From positions 5,750,001-5,814,000 of the forward strand of contig NZ_CP109078.1 in assembly GCF_035917455.1 (NCBI RefSeq): a stretch of 64,000 nucleotides of DNA. Reading direction: 5' to 3'. Position numbers and translations under genes: made by a program. Position 1 is the first letter of the stretch. Every line of letters begins with the position of its first letter. The DNA comes from Micromonospora sp. NBC_01796. GTDB taxonomy: Bacteria; Actinomycetota; Actinomycetes; Mycobacteriales; Micromonosporaceae. Shown one piece after another: positions 9,089 through 20,100 of this stretch. The notes beneath the pieces are model-generated. The model saw only the letters and a program-made list of their open reading frames with translations. It was not told the DNA's origin and ran no database searches.

Positions 9089-12000
9089 GGACCACCCCCC
9101 ACGGGCGTGGGGAGCACAACTACGACGGGTCGGACATCATGACCGACTACGGACCACCCCCACGGGCGTGGGGAGCACTGGACGCGGGCGAGCGCGAGCG
9201 GGGTGCCACCCGGACCACCCCCACGGGCGTGGGGAGCACCGCTCGCCCCACCGACCCGTACCGAGCAGATCCGGACCACTCCCACGGGCGTGGGAAGCAC
9301 TCGATCGCCTCACGGGTGTCACCGACGAGGCCCGGACCACCCCCACGGGCGTGGGGAGCACGGCAGGTCGGACTACGCCGGTATCGAACCGATCGGACCA
9401 CCCCCACGGGCGTGGGGAGCACGGGCGGCTGATCACGTGTCGCCCTGGACGAACGGACCACCCCTACGGGCGTGGGGAGCACCGGATCCACCCCGCCCTG
9501 GGTCCGTGCCGGCGCGGACCACCCCCACGGGCGTGGGGAGCACTCCGCGCAGCAGCCTTTCTGCTCGTGCTGGACCGGACCACCCCCACGGGCGTGGGGA
9601 GCACGGGAGGGGCAGCCTGCCACAGCGGACCACCCCCACGGGCGTGGGGAGCACTGTCGCGCTCGGCCAGCCGGCAGTCCCAGCACCGGACCACCCCCAC
9701 GGGCGTGGGGAGCACGCCCGACCGGACCAGGAGAACGTGCGCGCGATCGGACCACCCCACGGGCGTGGGGAGCACCCTGCGGTTGGTGCGGATGACGGTG
9801 ACCACGCCGGACCACCGCCACGGGCGTGTGGAGCACGCCACCTACCCAACGACTGGACTTTCGAGGATCGGACCACTCCCGGGCGTGGGGAGCACGAGCC
9901 GCTGCCGGGAACCCGGCCGTGAACCGGACCACCCCTACGGGCGTGGGGAGCACGGGGGTGGCGGCGTTCGTGCGGGCGCGAATGGCGGACCACCCCCACG
10001 GGCGTGGGGAGCACCCGGGCCACTCGCGTGGCTTCTTGACCGGCGACGGACCACCCCCACGGGCGTGGGAGCACGCGGCAAGCGATACCGCGCGTTCCTC
10101 GCCGAACGGACCACCCCCACGGGCGTGGGGAGCACGAGGCGAGGTTCCGGTCCCCTCCGTTGGCCTCCGGACCACCCCCACGGGCATGGGGAGCACGCGG
10201 CGAGCTGTTCCGGGGTCGCGTTGGACATCGGACCACCCCCACGGACGTGGGGAGCACGCTGATCCGCCCTGGAATCACTCCTCCACCCACGGACCACCCC
10301 CACGGGCGTGGGGAGCACGAGATCGCGTCGACCGTCGCAGGGACGAACGGCGGACCACCCCCACAGGCGTGGGGAGCACATCGGGGTGCAGCAGACGGCA
10401 CAAGATCACATCGGACCACCCCCACGGGCGTGGGGAGCGCGGCAAGCGCGGCAGCTTCGATCAACTCGACGGCGGACCACCCCCACGGGCGTGGGGAGCA
10501 CTGGCGCAGGACGGCGCCTGGCTGGCCCCGGACCGGACCACCCCCACGGGCGTGGGGAGCACGCGGTCCGGCGGCGTGGCGAGATCAAATCTGCCGGACC
10601 ACCCCCACGGGCGTGGGGAGCACATGCCCTTGTAGCTCAGTGGATAGAGCACCGGCGGACCACCCCCACGGGCGTGGGGAGCACATGCCCTTGTAGCTCA
10701 GTGGATAGAGCACCGGCGGACCACCCCCACGGGCGTGGGGAGCACCGCTCCTGAAGCGGTCGCAGCGGCAGGCCGTACGGACCACCCCCACGGGCGTGGG
10801 GAGCACCAACCCGGAAACGGGGCGCATCGTCCCGTTCAAGGACCACCCCCACGGGCGTGGGGAGCACGGCTCCCCGCGCACGGCCGAGAAGATCAATCAC
10901 GGACCACCCCCACGGGCGTGGGGAGCACTCCGCGCCCGCGTGCTGGTGGACAAGCGCGGCCGGACCACCCCCACGGGCGTGGGGAGCACTTCACCCGGCG
11001 GGCCCGGAGACCGTCCGCCCACGGACCACCCCCACGGGCGTGGGGAGCACGCGTGGGGAATCGCGGATGGCGAACCGTGGTACGGACCACCCCCACGGGC
11101 GTGGGGAGCACGTCATCCCGTTCACTAACACGTTGGGTGCGACCGGACCACCCCCACGGGCGTGGGGAGCACGACCGGTACTACTGCGCGTTCTGGAAGA
11201 AGGGCGGACCACCCCCACGGGCGTGGGGAGCACTCGGCCCAGTCCCGACTCGGCCAGCGGGTTACCGGACCACCCCCACGGGCGTGGGGAGCACTCTCAG
11301 TAGTTCGCCGTGCCGCGCATCGCCGGCGGACCACCCCCACAGGCGTGGGGAGCACCGACCAGCGTCACGTCACGCACCACCGACAGAAGGACCACCCCCA
11401 CGGGCGTGGGGAGCACAACCGGGCCGGGTCGCACAGGATCCCCGTCGGCGGACCACCCCCACGGGCGTGGGGAGCACACAATCAGGATGAACGCCGGCCA
11501 GTCGGGGCGCGGACCACCCCCACGGGCGTGGGGAGCACGAAGCGGGGACACCCAGACGACCGACTTGCGACGGACCACCCCCACGGGCGTGGGGAGCACA
11601 CGCCGCACCGCTCGCGCAACTCGGTCGGCTACGGACCACCCCCACGGGCGTGGGGAGCACTGAGCCGTGGCCGGTCCCGCGACGCTCTGAGACGGACCAC
11701 CCCCACGGGCGTGGGGAGCACAGCTGGGTGATGCGGATGCCGGCTTCGATCATCGGACCACCCCCACGGGCGTGGGGAGCACGCGGTCAACGACCTCGAC
11801 AAAGAGTTGATCACCGGACCACCCCCACGGGCGTGGGGAGCACGCGGGCCAGTGCGCCCGGACTCCCGGTGCTCCTGGACCACCCCCACGGGCGTGGGGA
11901 GCACCAGGTCACCGACGAGATCCAGCGGTCCATGCGCGGACCACCCCCACGGGCGTGGGGAGCACTGATCAAAAACCCCTGGGATCCGTACAGACCCCGG

Positions 12001-14284
12001 ACCACCCCCACGGGCGTGGGGAGCACACGGTGGTCGCAATCGGCACGGCCCTACTCGGCGGACCACCCCCACGGGCGTGGGGAGCACCCCGTTCGGTGTT
12101 GCTGCCCCGGCCCAGAACGCGGACCACCCCCACGGGCGTGGGGAGCACGTCGCCTGCGCCTGCGGTCTGGCCTTCGACGGCGGACCACCCCCACGGGCGT
12201 GGGGAGCACGCGATCAAGCACCCGGCCACCAACTACGTCATCGGACCACCCCCACGGGCGTGGGGAGCACTCTGCCACGCGAATCTCATCTGAGCGGTGC
12301 CGCGGACCACCCCCACGGGCGTGGGGAGCACGGCGTCCGCTGGCCTCCGGGCGTCGGCGAGCGGGGACCACCCCCACGGGCGTGGGGAGCACGCAGTCGG
12401 GACATCAGGGCGGACGCGACGCCCAGGACCACCCCCACGGGCGTGGGGAGCACTCAGCGGCGACGGCACCGCGGTCCTGAGCGTTCGGACCACCCCCACG
12501 GGCGTGGGGAGCACAACGTGATGTCCTGCCGCATGCCGATGATGGACGGACCACCCCCACGGGCGTGGGGAGCACGGACGTCCCGGCGGTTGCCTGGCGC
12601 CACTGCTCGGACCACCCCCACGGGCGTGGGGAGCACAGGTCCAGCCGCTCGGCCTCGGCCCGGCGGAGCGGACCACCCCCACGGGCGTGGGGAGCACTCC
12701 TCATCATCGGCCGGCTCCGGCGGAGTCGGCGGACCACCCCCACGGGCGTGGGGAGCACTACCGGCGCGCGTTGGGCGGCCGCTGATGCCGAGGACCACCC
12801 CCACGGGCGTGGGGAGCACCGAAGCGCCCCTGCCCGTGATGGGTGGGGGCGCGGACCACCCCCACGGGCGTGGGGAGCACGAGGCCGGGGCGACGGTCGC
12901 CGCCTGGTCGGTCGGACCACCCCCACGGGCGTGGGGAGCACACCCGGACGGCCAGTTCGGTCTTGGCGCAGTTCGGACGACCCCCACGGGCGTGGGGAGC
13001 ACCGCACCGTCGACTGCCACACCCGGTGCCCCGGCGGACCACCCCCACGGGCGTGGGGAGCACCCAGGCTGTGCCCACCTCCGTGCCAGCCATGAAGGAC
13101 CACCCCCACGGGCGTGGGGAGCACGAGGCCCAGAACCGGCGGTGGCCGCCCGGCGTCGGACCACCCCCACGGGCGTGGGGAGCACGGCCGAGATCCTCGG
13201 CGCCGAGGTCATCCATGCGGACCACCCCCACGGGCGTGGGGAGCACGCGGCCGGGGTGGTCGCCCGGCGGATCAGCCGCGGACCACCCCCACGGGCGTGG
13301 GGAGCACGGCGGGGCGGAGATCATGTTCTCCGGGACGGTCGGACCACCCCCACGGGCGTGGGGAGCACTGGGCGCCGCCGGGGATCAGCCGCAACTTCGG
13401 CGGACCACCCCCACGGGCGTGGGGAGCACACCTTCTGCTGGCCCTCGGCCGACTCCAACCACGGACCACCCCCACGGGCGTGGGGAGCACCCGGTCACCG
13501 GGCCGAACGTGTTCGCCGACTCCGGACCACCCCCACGGGCGTGGGGAGCACGCCAGGGTCTGGTAGGCGGCGGTGATCAGTTCCGGACCACCCCCACGGG
13601 CGTGGGGAGCACTCCAGGACGTCGATTGGTGCTACGGCCTCGTCCGGACCACCCCCACGGGCGTGGGGAGCACCCAGCTCGCCACCTGACCGGCCGCGCG
13701 GGCTACGGACCACCCCCACGGGCGTGGGGAGCACAGGTGTTCCAGGCGCTGCGCCGCCCTGCCCCACGGACCACCCCCCACGGGCGTGGGGAGCACGCGT
13801 GCTGGGCGCCCGTCGCGTCCCGTCTGGACGGACCACCCCCACGGGCGTGGGGAGCACGCCGACACCGGCCTTCTGCGTGACGCCGCCATCGGACCACCCC
13901 CACGGGCGTGGGGAGCACGTGAGCAGCACCTGGTTGGACACGATGCCGCCCGGACCACCCCCACGGGCGTGGGGAGCACTCACGGCGCCGCTCGAACAGG
14001 TCACGGCACCGCGGACCACCCCCACGGGCGTGGGGAGCACGTCACTGATCGACCGTACGAGTGTCCACACCGCGGACCACCCCCACGGGCGTGGGGAGCA
14101 CCGCGACGGCCGTCATGCAGGCCGTGAAGGTGGCGGACCACCCCCACGGGCGTGGGGAGCACCTACAACCCGTTGGCGAGGGCCGGGGGATACCCGGACC
14201 ACCCCCACGGGCGTGGGGAGCACTGGTCCTCCGCGACGACGGTCACGGTTGGGGGCGGACCACCCCCACGGGCGTGGGGAGCAC
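9089..14284 (-). CRISPR. CRISPR array 2, 86 repeats and 85 spacers
   Basis: I counted 86 repeats of the same 28-base consensus as array 1, from 9089 to the leader-proximal copy at 14257-14284. From 10840 rightwards the spacing is a near-perfect 61 bases (28 + 33). Left of ~10110 there are altered repeats (9749, 9809, 9870, 10048) and short spacers (22 bases at 9605, 30 at 9896), so decay rises with distance from the leader. An extra degenerate copy lies at 8887-8914, followed by 174 bases without clear repeats. crRNA sense is minus, so the newest spacers are on the right. Adjacent units at 10624-10656 and 10685-10717 have the same spacer. Confidence 0.99.
10624..10717 (-). other. Duplicated spacer matching the 5-prime half of a tRNA
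   Basis: Two consecutive spacers (10624-10656 and 10685-10717) are identical. On the plus strand they read AT then GCCCTTG (acceptor arm), TA, GCTC-AGTGGATA-GAGC (D arm), A, CCGGC (start of the anticodon stem). This is exactly the first 31 bases of a canonical tRNA, most like an arginine tRNA. The 3-prime half is absent and CRISPR repeats flank both copies, so this is a captured protospacer, not a tRNA gene. Confidence 0.85.
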
Positions 14285-14530
14285 ACTTCGCGACCTGGGG
14301 TTTTAGGCGGGGTCGTGACAGATCGGGAGTGGGAACACGATGTTGTCGCGCATGTGTCGCCTGCTTCGTCTGTACACCCTGGACCGCCTTCTAGCCGTGA
14401 GACAGCGACCATGAAAGATGATAAGCCGAGCGTCGATCTTCGAGCGGAGGTGTCGATGCGTGGAAGAGGCCACCGGACCACCGACGGGACGGAAAGCACC
14501 CACGCCGTGCGAGTCAGCTTAGCTCCAATC
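14285..14530 (-). promoter_or_regulatory. CRISPR leader A (array 2)
   Basis: This abuts the last repeat of array 2 and is about 90% identical by eye to 16622-16860, which abuts array 3. The conserved landmarks, in plus-strand order, are CTTCGCGA beside the repeat, GGGGTTTTAGGCGGGGTCGT, GTGGGAACACGATGTTGT, and ATGAAAGATGATAAGCCGAG. Read in crRNA sense (minus), the last contains TATCAT, a plausible -10 element, about 130 bases from the first repeat. Homology stops near GAGTCAGCTTA. A conserved A-T-rich stretch next to the repeat is where integration factors would act in type I-E adaptation. The -10 call is inference. Confidence 0.8.
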
Positions 14531-14557
14531 GGCAACGCTGCGGAAATGACGGATAAC

Positions 14558-14627
14558 AGTCAGCTTAATTGCAGGTCGGCGGCAATTCGGATTATGTAGT
14601 TGGAGTTCAACTCGGGCCTCGGACACG
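14558..14627 (+). repeat. 70-bp imperfect direct repeat, left copy
   Basis: About 62 of 70 bases match 42170-42239 in the same orientation. The best-conserved blocks are TAATTGCAGGTCGG and GTTCAACTCGGGCCTCGGACAC. This copy directly abuts the 3-prime end of the serine recombinase gene, where an attachment site of an integrative element would be expected. Confidence 0.7.
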
Positions 14628-16127
14628 TTAACCCCCACGGGTGGTCTTCACGGCCGCTGAGGGTGGCTCGGTGGAGATTTCTTCCGCTCGGCGCTGGTGC
14701 GGGATCGCGGGCGGTCGGTGTATCGCCGCCCGGGTGGGGATCTTGGTGATGGTCAGCGTTCCGCCGATGGCGCAGGTGACGTGGACATCATGTTCGAGTA
14801 GCGCGGCTACGACGGCGTTGGGGTCGCCTGCCGGGATGCCGAGCCACTGGGCAACTTGTTTGATCGCTTTGGCTTCGTGGATGTAGACGTTGCGCGGCCG
14901 GGCCATGCCATCTGCCGCTGCGTTGCGATGGCCGTGGCGGCAGCGGTAGGCGGCGTGCTTGTTGACCCAGTGTGCGTCGAGGATCCGGTCGCATTCCTGG
15001 CAGCGGATCAGTCCGGTGAGCAGGTAGCGTCCGCTTTCGTTGTTGGCCGGTACGGGCTGGGCGTTGGCGTGTTGGGCGGCGACGAAGTCGTGTTCGCTGA
15101 CCAGCGGCGGATGGGCGATGTCCCGGGAGATGACCCACTGTTGCATCAGGTTCCAGCGGCGTACCTCCGATTGACCGAGCAGATCATCGGCGGCGTCGAG
15201 CGGGCCGCGGTCGGTGTGCTGCCGGTTCCAGACTTGCCGGCCGGTGTAGCGAGGGTTGGCCAGGATCGACGCCACCGTGCGCAGGGTCCATCCCGCGCCG
15301 CTGCGGTGCGGGTTGCGGCCGGGGTCAACGCTGGACGGGCATGGGACGTGCCGTTGGTTGAGGTCGCGGGCGATTCCGGCGACGCTGCGCCCAGTGAGGC
15401 GTTGGGCGAACATCCACTGCACGTGCGGCGCGGTGGATGGGTCGGGTTCCAGTCGGTGGGCCACGCGTCCCCACTTGGCGTGGGCCGGGTTCGGGTGCGG
15501 TCCTGCCGCGACGAGGCGGTACCCGTACGGCGGCCGGCCGCCGAGATGACGGCCTTGCTCGATCACCTGGGCGCACATGGCCGCCTTCGCCCGAAACCGT
15601 GAACGCTGGACCTCCCGCATGGAGTGCACGCCGAGCAGGGCCAGTAGTGACAGGTGCAGCTCGGTGCCGGCGTCGACCGGGCCGTTGAGCTCGGGCAGCC
15701 ACAGCTGCACGCCGTACAGTTTGAACAGCGGCGCGAGGTCGCGGAATTGGTTGCCGTAGAAGGCCCGCTCGAACTCTCCCACGACCACCGCGTCGAACCC
15801 TCGGTCGGGGTCGGCCAGGGCCGCCAGCAACCGCGCTGCTTGCGGGCGACGTGGCCAGGGCACCTGCCGGGAGAAACCGACGTCGAAGAAGTCGGCCACG
15901 ATCACGCCCCGCCCGTCGATCACCTCTTCGGCGAAGTCGCGCTGCCACCGCGCCGACGACAGCCGATCCTGGAACTCTCGGGTCGACATCCGCCCGTAGA
16001 AGGCGAACCGTATGCCCACGGGCTCTGGTGCCTGCGGGCGCCGTGTCCGCAGGCGGCCTCGCCGGTCCGGCTGCCGGAGCCACCAGCCGAGCAGGTCAGG
16101 GCCGTCCAACTCCGGCGCGTACTGCAT
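14628..16127 (-). CDS. Large serine recombinase
   Basis: A 499-residue recombinase. I chose the ATG at 16127 because GGGGAGGG lies 5 bases upstream; an ATG 15 bases earlier has no such site. The order is: resolvase catalytic domain with RFAFYGRMST (the serine after the arginine is the nucleophile) and VVVGEFERAFYGNQ; the recombinase domain (GGRPPYGYRL, GWTLRTVASILANPRYTGRQ); a zinc ribbon (RCQECDRILDA...YRCRHGH); and a basic tail. All parts appear intact. Such enzymes integrate or excise phages and elements at att sites. It lies between the two CRISPR leader copies, with a 70-bp direct repeat at its 3-prime end. Two decayed relatives occur at 29137-30210 and 48445-49640. Confidence 0.93.
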   Translation of the reverse strand: MQYAPELDGPDLLGWWLRQPDRRGRLRTRRPQAPEPVGIRFAFYGRMSTREFQDRLSSARWQRDFAEEVIDGRGVIVADFFDVGFSRQVPWPRRPQAARLLAALADPDRGFDAVVVGEFERAFYGNQFRDLAPLFKLYGVQLWLPELNGPVDAGTELHLSLLALLGVHSMREVQRSRFRAKAAMCAQVIEQGRHLGGRPPYGYRLVAAGPHPNPAHAKWGRVAHRLEPDPSTAPHVQWMFAQRLTGRSVAGIARDLNQRHVPCPSSVDPGRNPHRSGAGWTLRTVASILANPRYTGRQVWNRQHTDRGPLDAADDLLGQSEVRRWNLMQQWVISRDIAHPPLVSEHDFVAAQHANAQPVPANNESGRYLLTGLIRCQECDRILDAHWVNKHAAYRCRHGHRNAAADGMARPRNVYIHEAKAIKQVAQWLGIPAGDPNAVVAALLEHDVHVTCAIGGTLTITKIPTRAAIHRPPAIPHQRRAEEISTEPPSAAVKTTRGG

Positions 16128-16316
16128 CAGGACCCTCCCCATGTCGAGGCTTCACTAACAGCCGCAGCCGTCGATATGGATGGACAACGATGCAGCTCTC
16201 CGCAGGACTCGGCCACCTGCACGGTTGTCGGCCTGACCTCCCCGATCACAGGGGGTTGCTGTGCAGGGTGATGCGGGAAGGGCGCGGGGTATCTCCGCCG
16301 CGGCACCGGCTGCCCA

Positions 16317-16463
16317 CTATGCCGTCAGGACCCTGCGTAGGCCGCAGACGGCGACGGAGGCTGGGTTGACGTCCCCGGCGGCGCCCTGCCACAGGTCGTG
16401 CCACTCGGAGTCTGCGGCCATGATCCGGTCGAGGGTCCGCGCCGCCAGTGCCGTCAGGTCATC
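16317..16463 (-). pseudogene. DUF4259-like protein, C-terminal remnant
   Basis: About 48 codons read LTALAARTLDRIMAADSEWH and then LWQGAAGDVNPASVAVCGLR before a stop. This resembles the C-terminus of the small actinobacterial DUF4259 family (LxxLAxxALDRVLADDSELxxLW...). There is no start or N-terminal half. Reading back, the frame runs into the degenerate end repeat of array 3. It may mark old chromosomal sequence at the trailing end of that array. Family call from memory. Confidence 0.5.
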
Positions 16464-16472
16464 GGGCTGATC

Positions 16473-16621
16473 GAACCGGCCCCGCGGGTGTGGGGAGCGC
16501 GGTGCGTACACCGTGCGCAGATTTGCCGACCCGGACCACCCCCACGGGCGTGGGGAGCACGGAAATCCGTCCTGCGCGAGCTGTAGGCCCATCGGACCAC
16601 CCCCACGGGCGTGGGGAGCAC
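16473..16621 (-). CRISPR. CRISPR array 3, two spacers
   Basis: Two canonical repeats (16533-16560 and 16594-16621) and one degenerate terminal copy (16473-16500, ending GTGTGGGGAGCGC) enclose spacers of 32 and 33 bases. Repeat sequence and orientation equal those of array 2. The right-hand repeat abuts leader B. It is either a young array or what was left after spacer loss. Confidence 0.95.
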
Positions 16622-16860
16622 ACTTCGCGATCCGGGGTTTTAGGCGGGGTCGTGACAGATTGGGAGTGGGAACACGATGTTGTGGCGCTTGTGTCGTCTG
16701 CTTCGTCTGTACACCCGGGCCCTCCCTCTTTGCCGTGAGACAGCGACTATGAAAGATGATAAGCCGAGTGTCGATCTTCGAGTGGAGGTGTCGATGCGTG
16801 GAACAGGCCACCGGGCCACCGACGCGATGGGAAGCACCACGCCCTATGAGTCAGCTTATG
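16622..16860 (-). promoter_or_regulatory. CRISPR leader B (array 3)
   Basis: Second copy of the leader, aligned base for base with 14285-14530 with only scattered substitutions. It keeps the CTTCGCGA block beside the repeat, the TTTTAGGCGGGGTCGT block and the GATGATAAGCCGAG block, whose minus-strand reading gives TATCAT. Homology ends at GAGTCAGCTTA, as in leader A. The 278 bases to its right (16861-17138) hold only a weak 57-codon frame. Confidence 0.8.
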
Positions 16861-17138
16861 GAGACCCCTGGACACCCAATCGGCGTCGGCTGATTCCCGG
16901 CCGCAGGGGCCGGGACCGCGTCGGTGGCGTGCTGCCCGGCTTGCGGGAGTTCCGACGCCGTGGTTGCCTGACGGCGACCGGGCGTGGCCCTGCTCGTCAG
17001 CGGTGGTGTCTGGTTCCTGGACCGGCCGGGGGCCGCGCTATACGGCGCTGTCGAGGCCCTGGGTGGTGAGTTGCTGTGCCCGGTCGACAGACCGGGCGAG
17101 GATCGCAACCAGTTCTGGACCGGGCACTCGATGACTTT

Positions 17139-17172
17139 CCGGGCCGCTGGGCGGTGATGCCCAGCGGCCCGG
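17139..17172. terminator. Perfect 14-bp hairpin
   Basis: CCGGGCCGCTGGGC, a 6-base loop (GGTGAT), then GCCCAGCGGCCCGG. It begins 5 bases past the stop of the LamG-protein gene on the minus strand and probably ends that transcript. It would also insulate the CRISPR leader B region. Confidence 0.8.
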
Positions 17173-17177
17173 CGTCT

Positions 17178-20100
17178 TTACTTGTCGTTCATGATTGCTT
17201 CGATTTGTTTGGTGTCGAGGATCGCTCCGGAGTAGATGCGTACGTCGTCGATTGCTCCGGGGAAGTAGCCACCGAGGACGTCGAGGTACTTGTAGCTGCC
17301 GATGTTGATGGGGCCTGTTGCCTGGATAGGTGGACTGCTGATCGTGGCGGCGGCTGCGAGTTTGCCGTCGACGAAGAGGATCATTTGTGAGGTGCCCGGG
17401 TCCCAGGTGGCGCAGAGGTGGGTCCAGGTGTTGACGCTGACGGTGGTGGGGGCTTCGACGGCGCTGTAGCCGCTGTCGCTGAAGGCGGTGACGAATTGCC
17501 ATCGGTTGGTGGGGCTGGTGCGGATCCAGAAGCCGCTGCTTCGGGTGGCTTGTTGGCTGAGTACGGCTCGGTAGGCGAGGCCGGCGACGTTGTCGATTTT
17601 CGCCCAGGCGCAGGCGGTGTAGCCGGTGAGGGTGTCGACGCTTCTGGCGGCGCTGGCGTAGCTGGTGGTGCCGTTGAGGGTGATGGCCTGGCCGTATTTG
17701 CCGGTGGTTCCGGTGGTGGTGCTGTTGAGGATGAGGTTGCGGTTGTTGCCCGAGCTGTCGGTCGTGGCGCCGGTGGGGTTGTCGAATTTCCAATGTCCGG
17801 CGAGCGCTGTGTCGCGGGCGAGTTGGCCGATTTCGGGTGAGGTGAGGGCGAGGTCGTAGACCCGTACGTCGTCGATGTCTCCGGCGACCCAGTCTCCGCT
17901 TGCCTGCCCCGAGGTGGCATTGCCGATCTGGAATGCCCTTGTGGCGTTCCAGGCGGACGGCTGGCTGCTTGATCCGCGCAGTGCGCCGTTGATGTAGAGC
18001 TTGAGCTGGTTCGCGTCGGCGTCGTAGACGCCGACGAGGTGGGTCCAGACTCCGAGGCGCGGTGGAGCGAAGTCACGTGCTGCGTAGTAGTTGACGGATC
18101 CCGTGGTGTCTGCCGACGCGGCGATGATTGTCCATGCGTTCATGGGCTTGTTGTATTGGAGGTAGAAGCCGGATCGATGAGTGCCGGTCTGGCTGATGAA
18201 GGTGCGGTACGCGGTGGTGTTGTCGAGCTTGACCCAGGCGGCCACGGTGTAGCTGCGGCTGGTGTCGATGACCGGCCGTCCGGTGGTGACGTAGTCGTTG
18301 GTTCCGTCGAAGTGGAGTGCCTTGTCACCGATGACGTGTCCGTTGGTGTTCCAGGTCGGGCCGGCGACGGTTGCCGGGTAGTTGCCGTACGCGTCGGCGA
18401 GGGTGGTGCCGCTGCCGTCGTCGAAGCGCCAGTGCGCGGTGCCGGTTCGGGTGGTGGTTGCGGTGGCGTTGCCCTTCTTGGTTACCTGTCCAAACGAGGT
18501 GCCGTTGTGGGGGAACGTCCACAGCTCGCGGTTGCCAGCCTCGCAGCAGTCGACGATGGCGGCGAGGTCGTTGTCGCCGTCGTTGTCGAAGTCGCCGGTG
18601 GTGACCTGGATGGTGCGTCGCCAGTCCCAGCCGTCGACGCTGTCGACATCGCTGTCCCACCACGTCGCCGGGCCGGCGAAGGTCGAGCCGTTTGCCGTCA
18701 GGACCTTGATGGTGGTCTTGGCGCCGTGGTTGTAGAGCGCCACCAGATCGGTGGCGCTGGTGCCGCTGACGTTGATCGCGGTGTATTTGGCCGCGTTTCC
18801 GGTGAAGGTGGTCGGGTCGGTGTCGGTGTCGCTGTCCCACCAGCTGGTGCCGGCGCTGAAGCCGGTCCCATTCGAGGTGTGTACGCGCACGGTGGTGCGG
18901 GCGCCGGTGGTGTCCTGAGCGACGGCTAGATCGGCCTTTCCATCGCCGGTGAAGTCGCCGGCCACGGTTTTGGTGTTGATCCAGGTGTAGGTGCCGGGGC
19001 TCTGGGTGTACCAGGGGGTGCCGGAGGTGGTGAATGCCGCTCCCGTAGAGGGGTACACGTAGGCTCGCCATCCGCCGGCGCGGTCGTCGACGACCGCTGC
19101 GGCGTCGTCGATACCGTCGCCGGTGAAGTCGTCGGCGAAGACCCGTGCATCACCGAGTAGCCATGTGCCGACGTCGATGCTAGCCCAGTCCGTCTGGTAC
19201 TGGTTGGTGTCGGAGCGGAGGTTGAACAGGCGGACATGACCGTCGGGGTCCTGCCGGAACACGGCGATATCGGTGCGGCCGTCGTTGTCGAAGTCTCCGC
19301 CGGCGGTTTGGATCCTGTCGATGGCGTGGCCGCCGTTGACACCACTGTCCCAGGCGATGGTGGCGGGGTGGAAGCCACCACCGGAGGACATCATCGTCCA
19401 GGCCGCGGTGCGCCCGTTGCCCATGTCGAGCACAGTGGCGACGTCTGCCTTGCCGTCCCCATTGATGTCATTGTGCTTGTCGGCGACGGTCGCGGTGCCG
19501 CCGGCTGCGAGGGTGCGGGGGCCGGTTACCTCGAGCCGTTCGTTTCCGGCCTTGTCGACAGCTTTCATCCACAGGTCGGCGATGGCGGTGCCGGGAAAGT
19601 CGGGGTCTCCCCACAGTGTGATCGGGATGGTGGCCTTGCCGGTGGCGTCGGCCGGTGCCCAGAGCTTGACGTTGTCGTCGAAGCCGTAGCGGTAGCCGGC
19701 GATGTCGATGTCGCCGGCGGCTGGGTTGATCGTGACGGTGCCGACGGAGCCGGCGTTGACGTTCTCACTGCCGGCGGGGTAATCGGTTGAGGTGATCGTC
19801 GGCTGTCCGGGGTCATTGCCGTCAACGAGGAAGTAGCACCGCGCCGTGAACGGGCCGAAGGCGCCGCCGGTGTCCTTGGCCCGGGCCTGGTAGTAGTAGA
19901 CCGTCTCGTTGCTGACCACGACGCCGTCCGGGACGGTGGGCCAGGTGACCACACCGCCGGCGGGGATGGTGGCGGACGCGGCCGGTCCGTGGACCAGTAC
20001 GTCGCCGGACGCTCTTCTGATCTCCAGGTAGGCGGTGAGGTTGTTCGCGTCGGCGTCCGACAGCCCGGCGGTAAAGGTGGGATTCTTCATGCTTTCCGAC

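Noticed and set aside
10624-10656. A real tRNA gene
   Set aside because: Only the 5-prime 31 bases are present, followed directly by a CRISPR repeat, and the same segment recurs as the next spacer.
16984-17157. A 57-codon plus-strand gene between leader B and the LamG gene
   Set aside because: No ribosome-binding site, its end is part of the terminator hairpin, and no family match.
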